A stretch of DNA of 64,000 bases from Shimia haliotis (GCF_900114415.1 NZ_FOSZ01000009.1:62001-126000); one strand, 5' to 3'. Numbered from the stretch's first letter, positions 17,353 to 25,739 are shown. Notes: generated from the sequence alone by a model not told the origin. Translations and numbers: made by a program.

Positions 17353-17886
17353 GTGACCTTCGCGCCCACCATATCCACCGCGCGCCTGACGCTGCGCCAT
17401 CACCGTCTCGAGGATTTCGAGCCGATGGCGACGCATTTCGCGACGGACTGGGCGCAATACATGGGCGGGCCGATTTCGGGCAACGAACTGTGGCGCTGGT
17501 TGGGTGCCGAAATCACCAGCTGGCAATGGCTGGGCTATGGCAGCTGGGCCGTGGATCTCACTGAGACCGGCGCGCTTGTCGGTCAAGTCGGCATCAACAA
17601 GCCCCCGAATTTCGCGGAACCCGAACTCGGCATGTGCTTCTTCCCAGAAGCGCAAAGCAAAGGACTGGCATTCGAAGCCGCCACCGCCGTACGCGACTGG
17701 GCCTTTGACACCCAAGGCATGACCACATTGGTCAGCTACATCGACCAAGACAACGCGCCCTCCATCCGCCTCGCCGAACGCCTTGGCGCTGTGCGCGATG
17801 ACGCCGCAGACCGCCCAAGCCCGAACGATCTGGTCTATCGCCATTTCCCGTCCGACAGCGACGGCAGCCCGGAGGCCTACGCATGA
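17353..17886 (+). CDS. GNAT acetyltransferase, first of three tandem
   Basis: A 177-residue RimJ/RimL-like acetyltransferase starting with GTG 3 bases after ffh. The entry strand is STARLTLRHHRLEDF, the central strand region is GALVGQVGI, and the acetyl-CoA loop region lies around ELGMCFFPEAQSKGLAFEAA. The C-terminal signature NAPSIRLAERLGA is shared with the next two genes. It lacks a clean Q/RxxGxG/A loop (QSKGLA), a common variation. The acceptor may be a ribosomal protein or a small molecule. Confidence 0.85.
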   Translation: MTFAPTISTARLTLRHHRLEDFEPMATHFATDWAQYMGGPISGNELWRWLGAEITSWQWLGYGSWAVDLTETGALVGQVGINKPPNFAEPELGMCFFPEAQSKGLAFEAATAVRDWAFDTQGMTTLVSYIDQDNAPSIRLAERLGAVRDDAADRPSPNDLVYRHFPSDSDGSPEAYA

Positions 17887-18407
17887 GCCTCACGCTGAAC
17901 ATCCCAACCGTGGAAACCGAGCGCCTGATCCTGCGCAACTATCGCGAAAGCGATCTGGATGCGGTTGCTGCCTTCAACCAGACCGAGCGCAGCCATTGGA
18001 TCGGCGGCCCGAAAAACCGTCACGAGTGTTGGCGTGTTATCATCGGCATCATTGGTCACTGGGCCCTGCGCGGCTACGGGCTTTGGATGATCGAAGAGAA
18101 AGCCACTGGCAAACAAGCAGGCGCTGCGGGCATCATTCATCACGAAGGCTGGGGCGAGCCGGAACTCGGATGGCATCTCTACGACGGCTTCGAGGGCAAA
18201 GGCATCGCTTACGAGGCCGCTTTGGCTGCGCGCACCTATGCGGCGCAAAACTTCGGCATCACCGCCCCGATCAGCCACATCGACCCTGAAAACACCCGCT
18301 CCATTGCGCTCGCCAAACGCCTTGGCGCAACCTACGAGCGGGACGGCGAAGTGATCGGACACGCTTGCCACATCTACCGCCACCCTGTGACGGAGGCCGC
18401 CGCATGA
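17883..18407 (+). CDS. GNAT acetyltransferase, second of three tandem
   Basis: A 174-residue paralogue overlapping the previous stop by ATGA. Shared blocks are ETERLILRNYRESDLDAV, GEPELGWHLYDGFEGKGIAYEAAL (acetyl-CoA loop G-F-E-G-K-G-I-A) and NTRSIALAKRLGA. The overlap implies coupled translation with its neighbours. Acceptor unknown. Confidence 0.87.
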   Translation: MSLTLNIPTVETERLILRNYRESDLDAVAAFNQTERSHWIGGPKNRHECWRVIIGIIGHWALRGYGLWMIEEKATGKQAGAAGIIHHEGWGEPELGWHLYDGFEGKGIAYEAALAARTYAAQNFGITAPISHIDPENTRSIALAKRLGATYERDGEVIGHACHIYRHPVTEAAA

Positions 18408-19009
18408 GCAACATCGTAATCCCTGTTCTGGAAACCAAACGCCTTGTTCTGCGTGGACCCGAGCCTGAGGACTATCCCAACTTCAAGGCCACCTTTGCCT
18501 CCTACCGCTCCCGTTTTATGGGCGGACCTCTGAACGCCTATGAAACATGGATGCTCTATGCCGCAGAGATCGGCCATTGGGATATTCGCGGCTATGGCAT
18601 GTGGATGATCCACGACCGGGAAACCGACGAAACGCTTGGTATGGCTGGTGGCTGGATGCCCGCGCAATGGCCCGAGCGCGAACTCGCGTGGATCATCTGG
18701 CCTGAAAAAGCCGGTCACGGCTATGCGCTCGAAGCCACTCATGCGGCGCGGCGCTATTTCTACAACACCCTCGGCTGGGACGGCGCGGTCTCTTATATCG
18801 ACCCGAAAAACCTCGACTCCATCCGCCTTGCCGAGCGCCTTGGCGCGGTGAAGGACAAAGACGCCCCCTCTGTGGACGGTCACGACGTTGTTTACCGTCA
18901 TCCGTCCGCCGAGGCCCTGCGCACCACGCAAATCGGCGATGCCATCGAGATGGAAATCAGCCACTACGCCGACCCGATGTTCAAACCGAAAGGCTACGCT
19001 CTTGACTGA
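18404..19009 (+). CDS. GNAT acetyltransferase, third of three tandem
   Basis: A 201-residue paralogue starting at ATG 18404, again overlapping the previous stop by ATGA. Shared blocks are ETKRLVLRGPEPEDYPNF, ERELAWIIWPEKAGHGYALEA and NLDSIRLAERLGA. It carries a C-terminal extension of about 25 residues absent from the other two. The 3' end overlaps the chorismate mutase start by 8 bases. Confidence 0.87.
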   Translation: MSNIVIPVLETKRLVLRGPEPEDYPNFKATFASYRSRFMGGPLNAYETWMLYAAEIGHWDIRGYGMWMIHDRETDETLGMAGGWMPAQWPERELAWIIWPEKAGHGYALEATHAARRYFYNTLGWDGAVSYIDPKNLDSIRLAERLGAVKDKDAPSVDGHDVVYRHPSAEALRTTQIGDAIEMEISHYADPMFKPKGYALD

Positions 19010-19298
19010 CGACACCACCCGCGCCGCCGACCTGCTCAAAGGGTATCGCGAGAGCATTGACCGGCTCGATGCGATCCTTGTCTACACCTTGGGCGAGCGC
19101 TTCAAAGCCACGCAGGCAGTTGGAAAACTGAAAGCCGAACACGACCTTCCCCCGTCCGATCCGGATCGCGAAGCGAAACAGATCGCACGTCTTGAAGATC
19201 TTGCGAAGAGGGCCGATCTGGATCCTGAATTCGCCAAGAATTTCCTGAACTTCATCATCGCTGAGGTCATTCAGCACCATAAGAAGCATCAGGAATAA
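19002..19298 (+). CDS. Chorismate mutase (AroQ class)
   Basis: A 98-residue all-helical AroQ-type chorismate mutase that makes prephenate for phenylalanine and tyrosine. The core is GYRESIDRLDAILVYTLGERFKATQAVGKLKAEHDL with the active-site Arg/Lys/Asp pattern, ending in FLNFIIAEVIQHHK. I chose TTG 19002 because it gives the standard N-terminus (TDDTTRAADLL) and an 8-base overlap with the GNAT gene; longer frames upstream lie within that gene. It complements the monofunctional pheA at 0.3 kb. Confidence 0.88.
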   Translation: MTDDTTRAADLLKGYRESIDRLDAILVYTLGERFKATQAVGKLKAEHDLPPSDPDREAKQIARLEDLAKRADLDPEFAKNFLNFIIAEVIQHHKKHQE

Positions 19299-19400
19299 CC
19301 AACCGATGGGCAGCATGACCCTGCTCTTCGTCACTGACCCGCACCGCACTGGTGCACACCAACGCACCCCGGTGCACACGCCATTATAGGAGATACACCC

Positions 19401-19766
19401 ATGGCTATGAAAATTCGTCTCGCCCGCGGCGGTTCCAAAAAGCGCCCCTTCTACCGCGTTGTAGCCGCTGACTCGCGCATGCCGCGTGACGGCCGCTTCA
19501 TCGAGAAGCTCGGCACCTACAACCCGCTGCTGCCTAAAGACAGCGAAGAGCGCGTAAAACTGAACATGGAACGCGTTCAGTACTGGCTCGACGAAGGCGC
19601 TCAGCCGTCTGACCGTGTGTCCCGCTTCCTGGAAGCTGCCGGTGTTGTCGCCAAGAAAGAGCGCAGCAACCCCAAGAAAGCAGAGCCCGGCAAGAAAGCC
19701 AAAGACCGCGCAGAAGAAAAAGCAGCCAAAGCAGCAGAAGCTGCCGAAGCACCTGCTGAAGACTAA
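19401..19766 (+). CDS. rpsP: 30S ribosomal protein S16
   Basis: A 121-residue S16. The conserved part is [19 protein letters not shown] with [16 protein letters not shown] lysine/alanine-rich tail of about 35 residues extends past the usual ~80-residue core, as is common in alphaproteobacteria. AGGAG at 19388-19392 precedes ATG 19401; ATG 19407 is an alternative start. Confidence 0.97.
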   Translation: MAMKIRLARGGSKKRPFYRVVAADSRMPRDGRFIEKLGTYNPLLPKDSEERVKLNMERVQYWLDEGAQPSDRVSRFLEAAGVVAKKERSNPKKAEPGKKAKDRAEEKAAKAAEAAEAPAED

Positions 19767-19783
19767 GTTGGACGGAGGCCGGA

Positions 19784-20413
19784 ATGAGCGACTTCTCGCA
19801 GGATTTCCGGTCCGACCTGCTTCGGCTCATGCAGTGGCGGCGCGATGTGCGCCGCTTCCGCACCGATCCGGTGGACGAGGCACTCCTGTCGGAGTGCCTC
19901 TCCTCTTTTCTGCTGGCCCCTTCCGTGGGTCTGTCCGAACCTTGGCGGGTGATCCGCGTTCAATCTGACGCCGCCCGAGCCGCCGCTCTCGCAAATTTTG
20001 AAACCGCCAATGCCGAGGCGCTCGCGTCTTATGCGGAGGATCGCGCCGCGCTCTATGCGCGGCTGAAACTCTCCGGCATGCGCGAAGCACCGGTGCAACT
20101 GGCTATCTATTGTGACGACGCCACGCCCAAAGGTGCCGGCCTAGGTGCCGCCACCATGCCGGAAATGCGCCGCTACTCGGTGGTTGGTGCCATTACCCAA
20201 TTCTGGCTCACCGCCCGCAGCCACGGCCTCGGCGTCGGCTGGGTCTCGATCCTTGACCCTGTCCAACTGAACGCCGACCTCGCGGTGCCCGAAGACTGGT
20301 CGCTCATTGCCTACCTCTGCGTCGGCTGGCCTGAACAACTCTCCGACACACCGGAACTCGCCCGGATCGGCTGGGAAGAGCGCGACACTACGCTGGCTGT
20401 GCAAATCCGCTAA
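19784..20413 (+). CDS. bluB: 5,6-dimethylbenzimidazole synthase
   Basis: A 209-residue nitroreductase-fold enzyme that breaks FMNH2 with O2 to give 5,6-dimethylbenzimidazole, the lower ligand of vitamin B12. Typical blocks are MQWRRDVRRFRTDPV, LLAPSVGLSEPWR, the aspartate region YCDDATPKGAGLG and GLGVGWVSILDP. It sits between rpsP and rimM, away from other cobalamin genes in this window. GGAGGCCGGA precedes the ATG. Confidence 0.93.
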   Translation: MSDFSQDFRSDLLRLMQWRRDVRRFRTDPVDEALLSECLSSFLLAPSVGLSEPWRVIRVQSDAARAAALANFETANAEALASYAEDRAALYARLKLSGMREAPVQLAIYCDDATPKGAGLGAATMPEMRRYSVVGAITQFWLTARSHGLGVGWVSILDPVQLNADLAVPEDWSLIAYLCVGWPEQLSDTPELARIGWEERDTTLAVQIR

Positions 20414-20429
20414 CGCGCCTGCCGGTTGT

Positions 20430-20462
20430 GCTGACGTGATACCGACGCAATACCGACATCTC
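20430..20462. repeat. Three 11-bp iterated repeats, copy A
   Basis: Units GCTGACGTGAT, ACCGACGCAAT and ACCGACATCTC follow each other with no gap between bluB and rimM. The unit ACCGACGCAAT is identical to one in a second array at 33319-33351. An 11-bp step puts each copy on about the same face of the helix. Confidence 0.6.
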
Positions 20463-20532
20463 GATGTGCCTGTCCCTTGCACCACGCCAGCCAATCCGTC
20501 AAAACAGTGCCAAGACCAAAAAGGGCCACCCC

Positions 20533-21048
20533 ATGACCAATTCCAATTCCGAAATGATCTGCGTGGGCGCCATTGGTGGCGCCTTTGGTGTGCGCGGCGA
20601 CGTGCGACTGAAGTCCTACACCGCCAACGCCGAGGCCATTGCCGACTACGGCCCGCTCGTCACCGGCGACGGTGCTATGGAGTTTGAAGTCGAGGTGCTG
20701 GGCACCGTCAAAAACGGCCTGTCCGTGCGCCTTACGAATGTCTCCACCAAGGAACAGGCGGACGCTCTCAAAGGGGTGCAACTCTTCGTCCCGCGCGATC
20801 GCTTGCCAGAAACGGACGACGACGAATACTACTACACCGATCTGGTCGGCCTCGAGGTGCGCGACACCGGCGGCACCATACTTGGCACCGTAAAATCCGT
20901 GCAAAACCACGGCGCTACCGATCTCCTTGAAATCCACGGGCCCGACCTCAAGGCCACGGTTCTTCTGCCATTTACGCACGCAGCGGTGCCCACTGTGGAC
21001 ATCGCCGCAGGGCGCATCATTGCGGATCCCCCCGAAGGCTTGTTCTGA
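20533..21048 (+). CDS. rimM: Ribosome maturation factor RimM
   Basis: A 171-residue 16S rRNA processing factor. The N-terminal beta-barrel starts [21 protein letters not shown], and the PRC-barrel half carries [11 protein letters not shown] and [19 protein letters not shown]. It binds ribosomal protein S19 and helps 30S head assembly. The start ATG 20533 is chosen over a longer in-frame extension because the family begins here. Confidence 0.96.
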   Translation: MTNSNSEMICVGAIGGAFGVRGDVRLKSYTANAEAIADYGPLVTGDGAMEFEVEVLGTVKNGLSVRLTNVSTKEQADALKGVQLFVPRDRLPETDDDEYYYTDLVGLEVRDTGGTILGTVKSVQNHGATDLLEIHGPDLKATVLLPFTHAAVPTVDIAAGRIIADPPEGLF

Positions 21049-21117
21049 TTTGAAGCATCAAATGCTTGAAATTTTGGAAGAATTGGCGAATCCTGCCGCT
21101 CAGAACAGGAATGACCC

Positions 21118-21915
21118 ATGACGAAAATTCTGGTGCACAGCGGCTTTCACAAGACGGGCACAACCAGCGTTCAGAAAATGCTGGTCCACAACCGTGCAAG
21201 TCTGGAACATCATCTCCGCATTCTGACAAAACCGGACATGATCGCCGCCTGTCAGGCCGCGCGTGCGTTTTCTGTGCGCCGCCATCCCGCCGATTTGACG
21301 GAATTTGCCTCTGAAATCGCCGCGGTCTTTGAAGACGTCGATCCCTCAGATCCCCGCCCGCTTGTGCTCAGTTCCGAAGACCTCTCTGGCCACATGCCCG
21401 GCCGCCGCGGCTTGAAAACCTATGACGCCGCGCCCGCGCTAATGAAGGCGATTGCCGACACCGCATTGGCCGTCTTCAAGGACGCGCCCGACCTGACTTT
21501 TTTCTTTTCCACCCGCAGCGCCGATAGTTGGCTGCGCAGTTGTTATGCACAGCATCTGCGGGCCATCCGCATGACGCTCGACTTTGAAGATTACCGGACC
21601 CAATACGCTCAAAGCGCCGATCTCGACGCTATTGTCGACGACGTCCGCAAGGCGGTCGCACCCAACACCGTGGTCTCCACCCCGCTGGAGGAGGCCGGCT
21701 CCCGCCCGATCGGCCCGCTGGCAGCGGTGATGGACGCACTGGAAATGCCCGGTCGCACCCGTCGCGGGCTCCACGTCCTGCCCCCCGCGAATGTCTCCAT
21801 GCCCGAAGAGCTGCTGTCTGCGATGCTCGAAGCCAATCGCTCCAATCTCAGCAACGCCGAGGTCTCCAAAGCCAAATCCGAGGCCCGCCGAATCTGGCTG
21901 ACGGGCGATCTGTGA
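21118..21915 (+). CDS. Sulfotransferase-like protein, first of a pair
   Basis: A 265-residue protein opening with HSGFHKTGTTSVQKML, which is the 5'-phosphosulfate-binding P-loop of PAPS-dependent sulfotransferases. A second nucleotide-binding element resembling the 3'-phosphate-binding strand lies near FFFSTRSADSWLRSCY (Arg and Ser). It is paralogous to the next gene. Sulfation of a surface glycan or another cell component is possible, but the acceptor is unknown. It starts 69 bases after rimM, inside an operon that usually goes directly to trmD. Confidence 0.72.
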   Translation: MTKILVHSGFHKTGTTSVQKMLVHNRASLEHHLRILTKPDMIAACQAARAFSVRRHPADLTEFASEIAAVFEDVDPSDPRPLVLSSEDLSGHMPGRRGLKTYDAAPALMKAIADTALAVFKDAPDLTFFFSTRSADSWLRSCYAQHLRAIRMTLDFEDYRTQYAQSADLDAIVDDVRKAVAPNTVVSTPLEEAGSRPIGPLAAVMDALEMPGRTRRGLHVLPPANVSMPEELLSAMLEANRSNLSNAEVSKAKSEARRIWLTGDL

Positions 21916-21916
21916 C

Positions 21917-22741
21917 ATGCGTGGCAAAACCCGCCCGCTGATCATCCACGCAGGTTTTCACAAAACCGGCACCACCAGCCTGCAACGGACGTTGCGTGAA
22001 AACCGAGAGGCGCTAAAGCCTTACTGCAACCTGCATCTCAAGTGGAAAGTTCGCGATCTGGTACATGCCACACGCGGCTATTCCACGTGGCGCGACCCGC
22101 TGACACTGGCCAAAGTCGCCATGCGCGCCGACGACTACTGGGCCGCGCAGCCCACCTTCAAAAGCCGCTCTTTGATCCTTTCTGCCGAAGAACTTGCCGG
22201 CCACTTGCCCGGTCGCGACGACGTGCCTGACTATCAACCGGCCATCAACAACCTGCGCGAGATCGTGGCCTCTGCCCAACGCCGCTTTGCCAAAACAGAT
22301 CAAATTGCCGACATCCGTGTGGTCATGACCACCCGACAACCCGAGGACTGGCTGACCAGCGCCTATTGGGAACATGTCAAATCCTCCGGCATCACGATGG
22401 ACCTTGATACGTTCAAAACCCGCATCGGCCCGATCGCCGACCCGCGCCCCGTGCTCGAAGATCTGACCGAGGCTATTGCCCCTGTTCCGGTCATTCCTCT
22501 CGCGCTGGAACATTGGCAATCTTTGCCCTTGGGTCTGGCCAATCCGTTGCTGGATCTCGCCGAAGTGCCGCCAAAGGTGCGCAATGCTCTGATCCCAATT
22601 CCCGCACAAAACACACGCCTGCCTCAGGCCCTTTTGGATGAATTGCTGGACCTTAACCGCAAAATCAGCGACAGGGAGGCCCGCAACGCCGCCAAAGACG
22701 CGCGGATCGCGGAGTACGAAAGGAGCCTGCAAGGTGAGTGA
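21917..22741 (+). CDS. Sulfotransferase-like protein, second of a pair
   Basis: A 274-residue paralogue starting 1 base after the first. It has the same P-loop (HAGFHKTGTTSLQRTL), a matching ILSAEELAGHLPGRDD segment (LSSEDLSGHMPGRRG in its partner) and VVMTTRQPEDWLTSAY in place of the 3'-phosphate strand. A charged C-terminal helix (KISDREARNAAKDARIAEYE) is added. Its stop overlaps the trmD GTG start by 8 bases. Confidence 0.72.
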   Translation: MRGKTRPLIIHAGFHKTGTTSLQRTLRENREALKPYCNLHLKWKVRDLVHATRGYSTWRDPLTLAKVAMRADDYWAAQPTFKSRSLILSAEELAGHLPGRDDVPDYQPAINNLREIVASAQRRFAKTDQIADIRVVMTTRQPEDWLTSAYWEHVKSSGITMDLDTFKTRIGPIADPRPVLEDLTEAIAPVPVIPLALEHWQSLPLGLANPLLDLAEVPPKVRNALIPIPAQNTRLPQALLDELLDLNRKISDREARNAAKDARIAEYERSLQGE

Positions 22742-23537
22742 CAAGACGGACAACAAACCTCGCTCCCACGGGCGCAAATCCATCACCACGTCGTTCAAAC
22801 CTCGTGAACTGATGGACCACAATCCGCGCCTCGCAGGCGTCTGGACCGCACAGATTATCACGCTTTTCCCCGACGCTTTTCCCGGCGTCCTTGGCGAAAG
22901 TCTGACCGGTCGTGCTCTGAAGGATGGCAAATGGCAATTGCACACCACCAACCTGCGCGACTTCGGCCTGACCAAGCACCGCAACGTGGATGATACCCCC
23001 GCAGGCGGCGGCGCTGGCATGGTCCTGCGTCCCGACGTGCTTGGCAATGCCATTGAAACCGCCATGTCCGGCGCGCGAGGCAACTGGCCTCTTGTGTACC
23101 TGTCTCCACGCGGTCGCCGGTTTGATCAATCTATGGCCCGCGCTTGGGCCAAGGCCGATGGCATCACCATGCTCTGCGGACGCTTTGAAGGCGTCGACCA
23201 GCGGGTGCTGGATCACTACAACATCATGGAAGTCAGCCTTGGCGACTTTGTCCTAACGGGCGGCGAAATTGCGGCGCAGGCGATGATTGACGCCACCGTC
23301 CGCCTGTTGCCTGACGTGCTGGGCAATGAGGAAAGCACTGTGGACGAAAGCCACTCCGCCGGATTGCTGGAACACCCGCAATACACCCGCCCCGCTGAAT
23401 GGAAGGGTCACAAAATTCCCGATGTCCTGATGTCGGGCCATCACGGCAATGTCGAAAAATGGCGCCGCGAAATGGCCGAGGCCCTCACACGCGAGCGGCG
23501 GCCGGACATGTGGTCGGCCTATCAAAGCAAGAAATAG
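22734..23537 (+). CDS. trmD: tRNA (guanine37-N1)-methyltransferase
   Basis: The SPOUT enzyme that methylates G37 next to the anticodon and so prevents frameshifting. 267 residues. The knot contains VYLSPRGRRFDQ, LCGRFEGVDQRVLDH and VSLGDFVLTGGEIAA. The GTG start at 22734 has AGGAG at 22721-22725 and overlaps the previous gene; the first 40 residues form a basic extension (KPRSHGRKSI) before the core TAQIITLFPDAFPG. A strong terminator follows. Confidence 0.96.
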   Translation: MSDKTDNKPRSHGRKSITTSFKPRELMDHNPRLAGVWTAQIITLFPDAFPGVLGESLTGRALKDGKWQLHTTNLRDFGLTKHRNVDDTPAGGGAGMVLRPDVLGNAIETAMSGARGNWPLVYLSPRGRRFDQSMARAWAKADGITMLCGRFEGVDQRVLDHYNIMEVSLGDFVLTGGEIAAQAMIDATVRLLPDVLGNEESTVDESHSAGLLEHPQYTRPAEWKGHKIPDVLMSGHHGNVEKWRREMAEALTRERRPDMWSAYQSKK

Positions 23538-23539
23538 AC

Positions 23540-23588
23540 AGGGCACCGTACGCTCCGGGCGAGGGTGGTCGTACGGCGCCCTGTTTTT
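23540..23588 (+). terminator. Terminator after trmD
   Basis: GGGCaCCGTACG pairs with CGTACGGcGCCC (one G-U pair) around 17 bases, followed by GTTTTTG. It separates trmD from rplS, which normally share an operon. Confidence 0.85.
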
Positions 23589-23855
23589 GAAGGTCGGTCT
23601 TTCTACCAAACCGTCTCAAATGTCTCCTAAGCGGGGACGAGCCCAGGACATTATCACCTTCAGTTGCAGCCCACGGTTTCAGACTGATCCAAACCCGTCG
23701 CCACATTTCCGGTGACGCACTTCGTGAGAGTGAAGCGCGCCACTCACTGAACCTAGACGACCTGCATCCAGGCGGCGGGAAGGGGGAAGTATAGTTGGGT
23801 GCTCAAAAGTATAGTCTGGCGTTCAATGGTATAGGTCCGCACCGCAGAAACTGCG
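23589..23855. other. Intergenic region with a 20-bp tandem repeat
   Basis: No gene is supported here. At 23787-23806 and 23807-23826 lie two adjacent 20-bp units, AAGTATAGTTGGGTGCTCAA and AAGTATAGTCTGGCGTTCAA, followed by a partial third (TGGTATAGG). They sit just beyond the 3' end of the minus-strand GH25 gene. Confidence 0.6.
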
Positions 23856-24668
23856 CTACCCGCCAATCCGATCCCGCCAGCGGACCCACGCTTCGGGGCC
23901 ACCGCGAAACACGTTGATGTCAACCTCACCCTCAACGCCGGGCACCTCTCCGGTACCGGTGTATTGCCAGAACGTCCAGCGCCCGCCCGGATAGACCTCA
24001 CTGGGGTGGCCCGCAACGGACCGCAACCAGAACTCTGTTCCGCCCACCTGTCCAATGCCGGTGTCTTTGTAAAAATCCACGGTGGTGTAAATGATCGGCC
24101 TGCGATCATAGTGCGCCTGCAAAATGGCAAGAAACTTGCGCGCTTCAGAGCGCACCTTGGCGCCGCTGGGCCGCTTGGTGCAGGTCTTGGACCGCGGCGT
24201 CCACTCCATATCCAACACATGCGGCAGGTCCGCACCGCGCGGCACGTTGCGAATGAACCACCGCGCCTGCTCCTCGGCAGACCGGCAGAAATAGTAGTAG
24301 TGATACGCCGCCCACGGCACTCCGGCCGCCCGCGCCCCAAGTCGGTGATTGTCAAACTTCGGGTCTTTCAGGTCGCCTCCCTCGGTGGCCTTGAAAAAGG
24401 CAAAGCTCACCCCCGCACGTTTGGCCGCGTTCCAGTCGATATCCGCTTGCCACCGCGAGACATCAATGCCGTGGATAGGATAGGTCTGCGGCTTGCGGCT
24501 TTCCCACTCGTAGGGGTCAAAGTCACCAAACCGCGGATATGTCACCAACCGCGCCACTTCGGCCTGCAATAGCGCCGATTGCTGGGTCTCTACTGTGACC
24601 GGTTCCAATTGCGGACGGCTGCAAGACCCAAGCGCCAGCAAAACCAACACACCCAAAATTGCCCGCAT
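23856..24668 (-). CDS. GH25 lysozyme-like lipoprotein
   Basis: A 270-residue exported muramidase. The signal MRAILGVLVLLALGSCS has a lipobox L-G-S-C, so it is probably lipid-anchored. The GH25 barrel starts IHGIDVSRWQADIDWNAAKRAG, with acidic residues in FFKATEGGD and VLDMEWT and the end WQYTGTGEVPG. It cleaves the MurNAc-GlcNAc bond of peptidoglycan. ATG 24668 is preferred (GGAGG seven bases upstream); an ATG two codons earlier is too close to that site. It lies on the minus strand inside a plus-strand cluster. Confidence 0.9.
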   Translation of the reverse strand: MRAILGVLVLLALGSCSRPQLEPVTVETQQSALLQAEVARLVTYPRFGDFDPYEWESRKPQTYPIHGIDVSRWQADIDWNAAKRAGVSFAFFKATEGGDLKDPKFDNHRLGARAAGVPWAAYHYYYFCRSAEEQARWFIRNVPRGADLPHVLDMEWTPRSKTCTKRPSGAKVRSEARKFLAILQAHYDRRPIIYTTVDFYKDTGIGQVGGTEFWLRSVAGHPSEVYPGGRWTFWQYTGTGEVPGVEGEVDINVFRGGPEAWVRWRDRIGG

Positions 24669-25108
24669 ACTCATACCTCCAACACCTTTTGGCCCGCACC
24701 TAAGGTCTACACTAGAAACACAGTCCCCCATGTCCCAGAGAAATCGACTGGCGCGGTGGCAAAACCGATCGAAATACCGTATCCGTATTTCACAGAACCG
24801 CACGTCCGGCCCCTTTGAACAGCCAGCCCGCGCACAAATCCCTGCCCGGCCTTCAATCCGGCTTGCACCCTTGCCCGCTTTCGCTTATCTACCGCCCGTC
24901 CGCGTCTCAAATGAGTCGTTCGGGCCTGCTGTGCAGTGCGCACGTTGCCGGTTTCTTCGTCGGTGATCGCATCAGGCAGCAGAGGAAGACAAGAAAAGAC
25001 GACCTGATCTCTGGCGGGCACTGCGGTGGACCCGGAAGAAGACCAAGAGCTCTGAGGTGCATCAAACCTTTGTGGATATAACCACAAGCAACATAGGAGA
25101 TGATCCCA
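24669..25108. other. Promoter/leader region of rplS
   Basis: A stretch of 440 bases with no supported gene. It should contain the start signals for the minus-strand lysozyme gene and the plus-strand rplS-rpmE unit. Just before rplS lies a perfect inverted repeat TTGTGG-atataa-CCACAA (25070-25087), followed by the ribosome site AGGAG (25095-25099). I saw no known riboswitch. Confidence 0.5.
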
Positions 25109-25483
25109 ATGGATCTGATCGCACAGCTCGAGGCGGAACAAGTTGCCGCCCTGGGGAAAGAGATCCCCGACTTCAAAGCCGGCGACACAATTCGCGTAGG
25201 CTTCAAAGTGACCGAAGGTTCGCGCACCCGTGTGCAGAACTACGAAGGCGTCTGCATCAGCCGCAAAAACGGCGCTGGCATTGCCGGTTCGTTCACTGTT
25301 CGCAAGATTTCCTTTGGCGAAGGCGTGGAGCGTGTATTCCCGCTGCACTCGACCAACATCGACAACATCACTGTTGTACGTCGTGGTCGCGTCCGTCGCG
25401 CCAAACTGTACTATCTGCGCTCGCGCCGTGGTAAATCCGCGCGTATCGCAGAAGACACCAACTACAAACCCAAGAAAGCGTAA
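25109..25483 (+). CDS. rplS: 50S ribosomal protein L19
   Basis: A 124-residue L19, with conserved [38 protein letters not shown] and [18 protein letters not shown]. It sits at the 30S-50S interface. AGGAG at 25095-25099 is nine bases before ATG 25109; ATG 25100 lies directly on that site and is less likely. Confidence 0.97.
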   Translation: MDLIAQLEAEQVAALGKEIPDFKAGDTIRVGFKVTEGSRTRVQNYEGVCISRKNGAGIAGSFTVRKISFGEGVERVFPLHSTNIDNITVVRRGRVRRAKLYYLRSRRGKSARIAEDTNYKPKKA

Positions 25484-25494
25484 GGAGCGGTATC

Positions 25495-25716
25495 ATGAAA
25501 AAAGACACTCATCCCGACTACCACTTCATCGACGTGAAAATGACCGATGGCACCATCCTCAAGATGCGTTCCACTTACGGTTCCGAAGGCGACACACTGG
25601 CGCTGGACGTTGACCCCACCGTGCACCCTGCATGGAACGGCGGCAACACCCGCTTGATGGATGCCGGCGGCCGCGTGTCCAAGTTCAAAAAGAAATACGA
25701 AGGCCTGGGCTTCTAA
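25495..25716 (+). CDS. rpmE: 50S ribosomal protein L31
   Basis: A 73-residue L31 starting 11 bases after rplS with GGAGCGG before the ATG. It has [18 protein letters not shown] and the end [15 protein letters not shown]. It contains no cysteine, so it is the zinc-free form. Core ribosomal protein, co-transcribed with rplS and followed by a terminator. Confidence 0.96.
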   Translation: MKKDTHPDYHFIDVKMTDGTILKMRSTYGSEGDTLALDVDPTVHPAWNGGNTRLMDAGGRVSKFKKKYEGLGF

Positions 25717-25739
25717 GCACCGCTTTCAGATTTTCGAAA

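Noticed and set aside
23753-24355. Minus-strand open frame of 200 codons overlapping the lysozyme gene
   Set aside because: It is a frame-shifted copy of the same strand as the lysozyme gene, which is well supported.
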